A stretch of 64,000 bases of DNA from Poecilobothrus nobilitatus (lineage: Eukaryota; Arthropoda; Insecta; Diptera; Dolichopodidae): positions 45,648,496-45,712,495 of the forward strand of contig OX352774.1 of assembly GCA_947095535.1 (NCBI GenBank), written 5' to 3'. Numbering within the stretch: the first letter of the stretch is position 1; each line of letters starts with the position of its first letter. The position numbers were made by a program, and so were the translations under genes. The notes below the pieces were generated by a model. That model made no database searches. It was not told the DNA's origin and saw only the letters and a program-made list of their open reading frames with translations. Shown piece by piece: positions 1 through 9,323 of the stretch.

Positions 1-1
1 G

Positions 2-723
2 CAGCAGCAGCAACAACAACAATCATATAATCATCAGCATACAAATAGTAGACTAATAAATAGTAGTGGTATACAAGGACTTCTGAATGGAACAAATAAT
101 ATTCCTGGTGGTACTATTATTGGTGGGGAATGTTCTATAATAAATAATGGAATTTGTTGTGGTGATACAATACTTTCACCTAATATAACAAACAGTATTG
201 TTGATATTAATATTGGTGGTGGTGGTGGTAGTAATGGTAATGGTAATGGTAATGGTGATATTAGTAACACATGTATACATCATACAAGACAAAATTTACA
301 ATCAGCACATTCACATATAGATGATATAAGTGAGAATAGGCAAATAAGTGGTGAAACTCATGTTGCTGTTACTGTACATCAACAAAGTCAACATAATAGT
401 AATGTTCAATTACAACAACAGCAACAACAACAACAACATCAATATCAAGCACTTGATTTAACATTAGAAGATGATGATAATATCTGTGATTGTAACAAAA
501 ATTGTAATAATAGTAATAATTGTAATCAACATCATCTACAGCATAATCATAATAATTTAAATACAGATACAAATGATCAAAATTCTATTGGATTAGTTAT
601 ATCTAATAGTATTATTGGTAATAATAAAAATGGTATTGGTAGTGATGTTGATAGTTCAAATATACCAAGTGGTTCAGAAAATAGTCAAGTAAATCAAAAA
701 TGTATACATCATAAAAAGAATAG
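2..723 (+). CDS. Gln/Asn/His-rich protein, internal exon (5' part outside window)
   Basis: Reading from position 2, the frame stays open for 240 codons plus two bases, up to an AG|GTATAT splice donor at 723/724. The protein is low complexity: polyglutamine runs at the start and near 412-438, a Gly/Asn run near 215-255 (GGGGGSNGNGNGNGD), and an Asn/His/Cys-rich stretch near 480-560. Acidic patches such as LEDDDN also occur. No catalytic domain or membrane segment is visible. Gln/Asn-rich linkers of this kind are common in fly signalling and regulatory proteins, but that is only a family tendency. The exon joins in frame to the next one at 837 through a phase-2 intron of 113 bp. Minus-strand open frames here are shadows of the repeats. 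I do not recognise the gene. Confidence 0.75.
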
Positions 724-836
724 GTATATATAGTTTATAATAATTGCATATATATACATATATTTTTTATACTTTTCAATTTAATTAAATTAAAATATTA
801 AATTTAATAAAATTATTGTGTATTTTAAAATTTTAG

Positions 837-1060
837 TCATAGAATTAATGTACAACAACGACTTATAATGTCACGTGATAAAGGAATAAAAAAATCATCT
901 GAAGATGAAAAAGATTATTCAAGTCGAATTGAAGTTTATAGTGATGGTGCAGATTCTGGTGTTAAAGTTACAGATGGTGGTACTTCAGAAGAAGATCAAG
1001 GACCACCATTACCACCCAGACCACCACCCAGATCAAGAAATTTATATCTTCATGGAAATG
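837..1060 (+). CDS. Same gene, next exon: charged segment with SH3-ligand-like proline motif
   Basis: The acceptor is TTTTAG|TCAT at 836/837, preceded by an AT-rich pyrimidine stretch. Splicing AG (722-723) to T (837) completes a Ser codon and continues without a stop for 74 more codons. The donor at 1060/1061 (ATG|GTGAGT) is close to consensus, so the exon ends in phase 1. The peptide is hydrophilic and charged (SRDKGIKKSSEDEKDYSSR) and then carries PPLPPRPPPRSR, which resembles class I/II SH3-domain ligands (PxxP next to Arg). An internal Met at 868 is not needed as a start because the frame is open upstream through the splice. Together the two exons give about 315 residues. Function and gene name are unknown. 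The next exon is not found in the window. Confidence 0.72.
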
Positions 1061-1929
1061 GTGAGTACTAAATAACTTTTATTATATTAAAATTTCATAT
1101 TTTCTTTAAATTGAAAATATTAGAAGTTGAAAAATAAGGATATTTTTATTATTAATATCAGAGGATGTTCATTGTCAAAAATTTGATTTTGAGGAATTAT
1201 AATATTAAAGGATGTTTACGTATGTTTAACGACCATTAATCATATTAATTGTATGTTTAAAGCTCATTTATGAGATATGACCGTTAGAATCACCACAAGT
1301 TACTTTCAAATTTTCGCAGTTGAAATATATTTGCAGTCCAATAATTACATACAACTTGCGGATTTTTTTATTCGTAATATTGGTGATTAGTTTGCTAGAA
1401 TATATCTCGCTCTTTTGTAGATTCAATTTAGAAATAATAATTTTTATTTCCAATTGACAGCGGGTAGTTGTTTAGAATATATAAAAATAAAAATCGTTTA
1501 GCTCGTTTTAATCGTTTGTCACTAGCAAAATTGTTCAGTCAATTTTGAATCGAGAGATAAAGTTTCTTCATTTATCTTAGAGATAGAATATTATTTAAAA
1601 AAATGAGTTCATTGATGTCTTGAGTCAAATATTATTACTTAAACTAAATCTGTTGTTGATACATTCTTGCAGTTGGATCGATACAAATTAACTGATTTAA
1701 TTTTTACATAATTTTTTACATCAGAAATATTATAGAAATATTATGCACTTTTTATATTATTATCGATTATAAATATTACTATCGTTTTCTTTGCAGTATT
1801 TAAAGTTGTTTTTTTGACCATTAAAATTCCAATTTAAATTCAGTATTTACATTTTTTATAAGAATTATTTTCTTTAATTTTTCAAAAGCTGGAAAAATGT
1901 TCATTTTTCTGCCTAAATTACCATCCATT
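1061..1929 (+). other. Start of downstream intron, no features
   Basis: AT-rich sequence following the GTGAGT donor at 1061. No exon-like open frame or recognised repeat is seen before the family D element at 1930. It is inferred to be intronic because the coding frame is not terminated at 1060. Confidence 0.5.
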
Positions 1930-2421
1930 TTATACCCTACACATTAAGTATAGGGTATATTAACTTTGGTATGGTGTTTGTAACCACCAAAAGGAAGCGA
2001 GTTAGGTATAGATATGTATATATATTCTGAATCAGGATCACCGCCGGAGTCGATTTAGGGATGTCCGTCCGTCCGTCCGTCCGTCCGTACACACGATAAC
2101 TCAAAAAATAATGATGCTATCTTGATGAAATTTATATTGTAGGTTAACAATGACTAAGGTAAGGCGGGGATTGTAAATGGGCGAAATCGGACCATGCGTT
2201 CGAGTACCTCCCATACAACTTCCAAAACCTAATACGCATATTTTCGAATTTAATAAAGATAGAAACCAGAAATTTTGTACAAAGGTTGTAACAGCATTTA
2301 TTTTTTTTAGCTTGTATTAAATACCTAAAATAACTTATGGATTTTTAATTTAATTTGAATTTTTTAGGTGTAGGGTATAAATAAGTCGGTTGCATCGACT
2401 TACTGTTATTTTTACTTGTTT
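1930..2421 (+). mobile_element. DINE-1-like HINE, family D, copy D1
   Basis: Non-autonomous element with the architecture of Drosophila DINE-1 (a Helentron-derived rolling-circle element). Its subterminal inverted repeat is TATACCCTACAC at 1931-1942 and GTGTAGGGTATA at 2368-2379. The 5' copy also folds on TAGGGTATA at 1951-1959. A (TCCG)n tract lies at 2065-2090, followed by ACGATAACTCAAAAAAT. One core unit of about 140 bp is present. The 3' hairpin is AAGTCG (2383-2388) with CGACTT (2396-2401). The element ends in ACTTGTTTT at about 2421. It has no coding capacity. Copy D2 at 58781-59551 is its reverse-strand relative and shares both ends. The superfamily call rests on remembered DINE-1 architecture, not on a search. 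Confidence 0.8.
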
Positions 2422-3575
2422 TGAATTCGTTTAGTGGTTTAACCAAAACAAAAAAAAAAATGTTTTCAAAAATATGATAACTTTCAATACTCCATTGAGT
2501 ATAAGTACTTTAGGTCCTTATCCAAATGAAAATGAATTATATATATATACATATATCTTTTTTTATAAAATTTTTGATCTACTGGTTAAAAATCTATCAA
2601 CAATTCTAATAAAATTTTCTTTAGTTTTATATAAAAATATATTTTACAGTTACATGTTAATTCGGGACCCCGTTTTTATGATGATGACACTAAAATTTTT
2701 AGTTTAAATTAAAACATTATTTTGGAATTGATTAAATTTTTTATTCCAAATCTTTTTTATTTTATGAATTTTTTGCAACTTAAAATTTACTTTTTTTTAA
2801 CATCATTTTTAAAGTTTTTTGTTATAATTTTAAGATTTTAATAAACGAATGAAAAGAAAGTTTTATATTAATTACATGGTTTAGAATTAAATGTTTTATT
2901 TCATTTTTCCAAAATAAGCATCCAAAATTAACAAAACAAAGAAAATGCATATTCATAAAATACGCTGCAAAAAAATATATTTTAGAAGCAACAATAATAT
3001 ATTTTAAGCTTCCAAAGTATTAGTATACTGCATCATTTAGTTTCCTCTAAAAAAAAATAAAAACGACTGAATGGCACATTAGTTCGAACTTCGACCTCTC
3101 ATTCCGAAGTCAGCGTTCAAATAAATATTAAACAAAAAGAAATTTTAAAATGTAAAATAACATTTCAATTTATACCTTATAACTCACATATAACCAAATA
3201 ACCTCAATCAAGTTGCTAAATAAAAAAAATTTCATTATATTATATATAGTTTCATAACTAAAATATAAAATTGTAAGAATAAAAACAAATTGAATTGCAA
3301 TTTAAGGAGTTGTGATTGTAATAAGGTCTAAAACTATCCTATGTGTTAATTTAATACAGATTTCATGTCAATTCTATTACAAATAACATTATATTTCTAA
3401 TTTATTCCTAAACCTTCTTCTTTGACGATGTATGGTATAAAAACGTTTATTAGTCTAACTATTCAGGAATTATCAAATAATAAACAAAGAAAAAATTTTA
3501 CGTTTCGGAAATGGGTTGTACAGTGTGGGCTTTTTTTTGTCAGTATATATTCCAGAGTATAAATAAACTAAATAG
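2422..3575. other. AT-rich spacer, nothing recognised
   Basis: Low-complexity AT-rich sequence with short homopolymer runs. The open frame at 2474-2707 has no Met-proximal coding character, encodes mostly Phe/Leu/Ile/Tyr as expected of AT-rich DNA, and resembles no family I know. Confidence 0.5.
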
Positions 3576-3758
3576 AACCTCGTTTAGGTATAATATTTTT
3601 AAGGGACTTGGGTGGCCTAGTGGGTAAGACCGCATAAAATACGCTACAAACACCGAGGAAGAGTGAGTTATCACTCACGTCCCCTTACGATATTCATAGC
3701 CTCCCCTGAAACGAAAAAACTGTGTAATTTCCTTGTCACAGGGAAATAAACTAAATAG
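3576..3758 (+). mobile_element. tRNA-derived SINE, family 1, degraded copy
   Basis: The tRNA-like head GGGTGGCCTAGTGGGTAAGA (from 3611) is an A-box-like sequence. The rest of the body matches the copies at 4556-4717 (minus) and 58391-58585: CACCGAGG, then CCCCTTACGA, then the GGGAAATAAA tail. The B box is eroded. AAATAAACTAAATAG (15 bp) occurs at 3561-3575 and again at 3744-3758, which looks like a target-site duplication. However, about 27 bp of extra sequence (3576-3602) separates the left copy from the tRNA head, so the true 5' end is uncertain. Confidence 0.65.
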
Positions 3759-4541
3759 TTTTCATAAAAAAATATAGACAAAAGGCGAAAAAATTTCAGA
3801 ACACAAGAATCAAAAACAAAATACCAAAAATACAAAACCCTAATGTTTATTGATAACTTAATTTATATTCTATTTAGAATTTCAGTAAAAAAATATTATC
3901 TTAAACCTGTCTTATAGTTAATAATTTTTAGAAAAAATAAGAAATTATTACACAAATATACAATTTCTATTGTTTATTTTAGAATATTTTATTATTTAAC
4001 ATACTTTTAGTATCATAAAAATTTCTTTTTTTTATATATAAATCCTTCCTTTTAACAAAAAAATAAAAGATTATAATTTACAAAAAAAAAAAAAAAAAAT
4101 TAAAACTTTTCTTTAAGTTATTCCAGACTTTATTATGTTCTAAATGCATAAAAATTTTGTAACATATGACATTAAATATGACTTTTAAAAGTCTTTATGG
4201 AGAATTTTTTTTTTTTGGGAATTTTGATTTTAATTTTATTTTTCTTTAAAATAAAGAACAATAAGTACAAAATTGTTTTGAAAATTTTTTTTTCCTTTTT
4301 TTTTTCCAAAAAAAAAAATTTAGTCTTTCGCTTAAGGATATTTTTATAAAGTTTATAATACTCGTATAAGATGATTCTATACTGATGTAAAATGATATTT
4401 ATTTTGCATTCATTTATTCATAAATATGTAAGAATATATGTGAAAATCTTAAAAAAGTGATTCTCCGGTTTCATTGTTTTAAAAAATTGAAAAACTTTTT
4501 TTTAATATAAATTATTTTCATTACGAAGTAATAAAAATCTA

Positions 4542-4728
4542 TAGAAATTTTTTTAGTGCATTTCTCTGCCACAATAAATTTGAACAGGAAAGTACACAGA
4601 CTTTCTTTTTCAGGCGTGGGTAATAACTCTTACGACGTCTATGGGATTCGAACCCATACTCCCTAGGTGTTTGCAGCGTATTTGATACGTTCTTACCCAC
4701 CAGGCCATCAACGCCCCTTTAGAAATTT
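4542..4728 (-). mobile_element. tRNA-derived SINE, family 1, with target-site duplication
   Basis: Read on the minus strand, the head begins at about 4717 (GGGGCGTTGATGGCCTGGTG), with a B box GGGTTCGAATCCCATAG near 4650. The body contains CGTCGTAAGAGTTATT and ends GGCAGAGAAATGCAC at 4556. The same body and ending are present at 58391-58585. TAGAAATTT flanks it at 4542-4550 and 4720-4728 and is a good 9-bp target-site duplication. No coding potential. SINEs of this type are transcribed by RNA polymerase III and moved by a partner LINE; the partner is not identified. Confidence 0.75.
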
Positions 4729-4904
4729 ATATTTATTATACGTTATTAAGTTCATAACGACCATTGTTAGTAAGGCAAAATCAACCTTTCACTTAAGTAA
4801 ATGAAATAATTTCAAAGAAATGAATTTGCATAAAATTAAATTAATTTGTACAGCTTAAATCTTTACAAATTTAAAAAAAATATTTTATTAATTTTTACAG
4901 AAAA

Positions 4905-5260
4905 TCGGCTACAATCAGTTTAGAGTGCTTTAGATTACTTTACTCAAGAATACCTCAAGGTATTTATTTGGGCTCACTGTTATTTATTATTTCAATTAAT
5001 GATGTGGCTTCAATTGTTGGTAATAGTGATATAAAAATGTATGCTGATTGCAGGAACATTTTCAAAAAAAAAAATTAACGGTATGAAGGCGACTCAGTAA
5101 AGTTCCAAAATGATCTTTACAAATTCTTCTGCTGATGCTCTAAAAATAACCTTTAATTTAACGTTAAAAAATGTGAGTTCATTGTTTAGACTCACTGTAA
5201 AAAACCATTCCAATCTTTTTACTTCTTTATTTGTGAAATATTAGATAGAGTAGAATCCAT
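4905..5260 (+). pseudogene. Non-LTR retrotransposon reverse transcriptase fragment (Jockey-like)
   Basis: From 4944 the translation reads SRIPQGIYLGSLLFIISIND, the palm-domain block seen in non-LTR reverse transcriptases as SxxPQGSxLGPxLFxxxIND. About 20 codons later comes MYADC, where the catalytic box YADD has lost its second Asp. Further on, remnants reading like FQNDLYKF and NLTLKKCEF appear with frameshifts. The copy is a dead fragment lacking endonuclease and RNase H regions. The Jockey-type assignment is inferred from these blocks only. Confidence 0.7.
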
Positions 5261-5484
5261 ATTAGGAAAAGAAAATTGCAGTTCATTCTGTCTCAATTAA
5301 AGCAAAAAAATTTAAAATACATTTTCCATCGCAAATAGTGGTTACTTATATTTTAGAAGAGTAGTTGTTTAAATTGTCTTTCATTTTGTTTTAAAATGAA
5401 GCAATCAAAGATCTTGTATATCTAGCAGAATAATTTTAAGAACTTTAGGTACTTAGATACATTTACTTATGGTAATTAAATTCA

Positions 5485-5550
5485 GGTAATGATGTAATGG
5501 TTAAGACCTTGATTTGAAAGACCTTGCGTTCAAACCGCATATTGATTAAT
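5485..5550 (+). mobile_element. tRNA-like SINE head remnant
   Basis: ATGATGTAATGGTTAAGACC at 5489 resembles a pol III A box in a SINE head, and GCGTTCAAACCGC about 35 bp later resembles a B box. The spacing fits a tRNA-derived head, but no cloverleaf or clear tail can be made, so this is a SINE fragment rather than a tRNA gene. Confidence 0.45.
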
Positions 5551-5993
5551 AAAAATCCATAATGAAATCAAAGAAAATATATAAATATACCCACCATTTT
5601 TATTTTAAGAAAAAGTATTTCCAGTTTAAGTGCAAGCATTTTTTTTTTTAATATAATATTTTTTTTTTAATTGCAAGTATTTTTTTTATTTAGAATAAAT
5701 TTTCATTTTAAAGTGCAACAAATGATAGTTAATTAAACCTTATTTTAATAAAAGCTTTTTTAAATGAAAGTGTATTGTATCAGACTTTATAAAAGAAAAC
5801 ATTATATTATATATATCTTTTGTGGCACATCTTAAAAATTTGTAGAGAATAATATACATATATACATATTATAAACAAATTATGTAAATAAAAAATACTT
5901 GCATTTTAAAAGGAAATACTTACATTTAAAAAAGAAAACTTGCAATTAAAATAAAAGTATTTTCATTTAAAAAAAACTTTTATTTAAAATAGG

Positions 5994-6264
5994 AATCCTT
6001 TTGGGGCTTCGGTAGCCTAATGGGTAGGCGTGTGGCGTATTAACCGAAGGAGTGTTGGTTCGATCCTTGCACAGGTCGTAAGTGTTTTTTCTTTACGACC
6101 AAATATAATGTAAATATATAGTATATAATATAAACAAAATAAATAATATTAGTATATAATTTAATAACAGTATAAAAACCTATAATGGCCTTGGTAGTCG
6201 ATGGTTCAATAATATTGCATTACATTTATGTATGTAATATTAATATAAATAAATAAATCCTTTT
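5994..6264 (+). mobile_element. Full-length tRNA-derived SINE (~253 bp) with target-site duplication
   Basis: The head GGGGCTTCGGTAGCCTAATG begins at 6003, with A box TAGCCTAATGGGTAGGCG and B box GGTTCGATCCT at 6058-6068. A pair GGTCGTAAGTG...TTTACGACC can form a hairpin in the body. The 3' part contains GGCCTTGGTAGTCGATGGTT and an A-rich tail (AATATAAATAAATAAATC). AATCCTTTT at 5994-6002 and 6256-6264 is a 9-bp target-site duplication, which fixes the element as 6003-6255. The 3' end is shared with a separate fragment near 57551. Confidence 0.8.
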
Positions 6265-6539
6265 TCTTTTTTTTTTATAGTTTTATTTCTGCATTTAAAT
6301 ATAATTTTTTTCTTATCTTATTCTAAACAAAACTAAAAAATGAATTTATTTATATCTAAATTAAAGTATTCATGGCTTACAGTAGCTAAGCTCTCCTACT
6401 TAATTTTATATAATTTAAATTAAATATAAAATCTATTTTAATTATGCATTTATTTTAAATATTATAATATATATATATTTTTTTTATGTAATTAATTATT
6501 TTTCTATAATTCCTGGAAAATATTTAAAAAAACCAGATT

Positions 6540-7390
6540 TTTATGTTTGAGATTTTAAACTTACTTTCTAGCTTACAACTAAAACTAATCTATTTAATAG
6601 CTAAGACTAAAAACTAAACTAACCTATATTTATTCTAACTAAGTCTAAATGTTTCCAAAAAATTGGTTTTGAATTTTTTAGTTTAATTACACTGGGAATA
6701 TATTTGTCGAAGTAAAATATCTCCGAGTTTAAATTGCTTAAGTTTAGGCTTAATGGGATTTTCTTATCGTTACTATTTCGTTTAAAATGATAAATAATAG
6801 GAATATATTCAGTATTTTCTATGTAATTATTTCTATCTAGGAATACGAATCCTTCAGGAGCAATAAAACTCGAATTGAGTGCTGAAATAATATATTGATC
6901 GTCTTCGTACTATGGGTGGCATATTAAATAATTTTCTAGAACTTCACTACTTCTCTGAATATGGTTTCGTATGAGACAAATAATAAAATTATCGATTCTG
7001 ATTATTTTGGCTTTTTCATATAATATTTTGTTGGAGTAGTAATGTAGATAATTTGTTGTAGGTTTCCTGTTTAAATTCGTACATGCTGTGAGGCATTTAC
7101 GTTCAAATATTCTTAATTTTTCCATCATAGATGAAGTGATGTTAAACCAGATTGGACAACCATAAGGTTAATATTGGCCGAATTAAATCCTTTTAACAAA
7201 GTAATTTGACTTTGTTGCATAGTATTTTTGAGTAAAACAATTTATGAAGTGTTAGAAATGTTTTTGTTGCTTTTCTTATTTGATTTTTAACGTGATCTTT
7301 GAAGTTATATAGGTTTTGATATAAAATTCTTAAGTATTTAAAACTTTGGCAGTTGTTAATTTTTGTATTATTAGGCGCTTTCAAGAAAAA
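6540..7390 (-). pseudogene. Jockey-clade LINE, 3' end of ORF2 (degenerate)
   Basis: On the minus strand, 7384-7193 encodes a thumb-region piece (FKYLRILYQNLYNFKDHVKN). A frameshift follows, then a frame from about 7175 to 6910 reading CPIWFNITSSMMEKLRIFER and KCLTACTNLNRKPTTNY. After one stop the same frame continues (YEDDQYIISALNSSFIAPEG...) to about 6650. The block SSMMEKLRIFERKCL..ACTNL is typical of Jockey/Doc/Juan-type ORF2 C-termini. Below 6650 lies a probable 3' UTR of CTAA-rich sequence. The reverse transcriptase palm and the endonuclease are missing: a 5'-truncated, inactive copy. Confidence 0.75.
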
Positions 7391-8737
7391 TAAAGTATAT
7401 CCTAAAATAATATCATATAGTAATACTTATAATAAAATCCAAATAAAAATAATTCTTGTATAAGATAATAGATGGCGCAGATATAAAAATATTTGCAATT
7501 TACAGAAGAATTTCGTATTATATTTGCGAATTACAGTTGCTCGTTAAAAGCAACTAAGAGTTTGATTTATTGAAATGATTGTATAATAGTTTAATCATAT
7601 CCAAATGCAGTTTATCGGGGAAATTAAAATAAAAATATGACGAAAATGTTACCCATATTGAACAAAATATTTTAGCAAAATATAAGATGAAATTCTTCTA
7701 TATTGTAAAATATAATTTTTAATCAGTTTTTTTTAATAGTACAAAACATAAACAAAATTGGAAGAATTTCAGCACCTTCAGTAGTCATTTTATTAATGGA
7801 AAAACATTTTAAAACCTGTCATTTTTTAATTATAATTTAAATACAGGCTATTTTTTTAATTTTCATTGTATATTATATGTTTGTATTCTAACCAAATGGT
7901 TCAACATTTAAATGTAAAGAATCAGTTTTATTTAAACATGAAACATCAATATTATAGAAATTATTTAAATAAATTTGTACAGACCCAAACATCATCTGTT
8001 TAAATAGAAGATAACATTTTATTTCATGTCGTCCATATTTTATATTTTCATAAAAATAACCATTTTATAAGTCTGTTCTTTTGGTTTTTTTTTTTTTTGT
8101 ACTTCATTAATTTTATACTTAACATAAACACCCCTAGAAAATATCATATCCCATCTCATTTTATAATTTGATCAGAATAAATGAATACAATTAATTTGTA
8201 TTTAGATTTCTAAGGCTAACCAACCTAAGAGCGTATCCTTTTAATCTGTATATATTTATAAAAAAAATACAAAAAAACAAAAAAAGGATTTATTTTAAAG
8301 TTAATTTCTGAAGGTTTATGTTGTTACAAAAACATATTTTGTATCTATATAGCAACATATTAAAAATTGATTATTCTAGGCTTTATAAAGAAGAGAAATG
8401 TTTTTAGACAATATTTACATAAAATATTTTTACTAGTACCAGGTGTTAATAATTAATTTTTTTTTTTTGTCGTTTATTGTTTTTTTTTTTTTAATTGAAG
8501 AATAACAAAATAAAAATTAATAATTTAAATATAAAGAAGTCTTATTTTTAACAACCCTTTGTAAAATATTTAAATCGCGACTCTTTAAATTGAAATGTTT
8601 AACCACAAATAAATTACGGTAAATATTAATTACTAAAATTTTAAGAATATTTTATTTTTTGTTTTAATTTATAAGCAACGTATGTATATTTTGTATGCCC
8701 TTATAAAAGTGGTGTTTGTGATAATGGGTGCAATAAT
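7391..8737. other. AT-rich spacer, nothing recognised
   Basis: No coding-like frame, repeat family or RNA gene was seen in this stretch. It is mostly homopolymer-rich AT sequence. Confidence 0.5.
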
Positions 8738-9323
8738 AGAACGCCCGAGGAAATAAAGCCGGCGGGCTTTACATCCTTTCAAAAAAGAATTAAAACCCAC
8801 AGGTTTTAATTCCACTTAATCGTGGGCTTTAATGCCATTTCGAAAAAGAATTAAAGCCGACTGAGTAACACAAAGATTACTATCATGAGCCTGTATTTCA
8901 TTTGACTGGATTTTATTTGGTGACATGTCAAAAGTCCCATTGGGACTTTTGAATCACTTTAATGAGCCAGAAGTCCCATGGACTTTTGTCTCATTGTTAT
9001 AGCCTGAGGGATTTTGGGAGAGATTTTAGAATTGAATTCAAAGTTTTTAATTAGGAAGATTATGTACATATTCGTATAACCCTGATTTTGTAACCAACTC
9101 TAAAATCCCTCCCAATTCAGAATCTCGCATACATACATATGTATTAGTAAATATTCTGGAGAAATGGGATACTGCAATTTTTATCCAAAACTCTAAAATC
9201 CCTGCTAATGCCTTTGTTCTACATATCCTATTACTCTCTTCTTTTAATAACAAAAATAGTGTGGGTCTTAATTCCAATTCAAAATGAATTTAAGCCCGCG
9301 GTCTTTATTTATTCGGGCGTTCT
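8738..9323. mobile_element. 586-bp terminal-inverted-repeat element rich in palindromes
   Basis: The ends are inverted repeats of about 29 bp, starting AGAACGCCCGA at 8738 and ending TCGGGCGTTCT at 9323, with further matches inward (AAATAAAG, GCGGG). Inside are perfect small hairpins: AAAGCC/GGCTTT (8755-8770), ATTAAAACC/GGTTTTAAT (8789-8810), GGCTTTAAT/ATTAAAGCC (8825-8858), TCAAAAGTCCCA/TGGGACTTTTGA (8928-8952, one-base centre) and AAGTCC/GGACTT (about 8971-8985). ACTCTAAAATCCCT is directly repeated near 9098 and 9191. The element is less AT-rich than its surroundings. No target-site duplication is evident. It is a non-autonomous MITE or foldback-like DNA transposon of unknown superfamily. 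Confidence 0.75.

Noticed and set aside
34..572. Minus-strand open frames over the first exon
   Set aside because: They are shadows of a Gln/Asn-rich plus-strand exon that splices in frame to the next exon.
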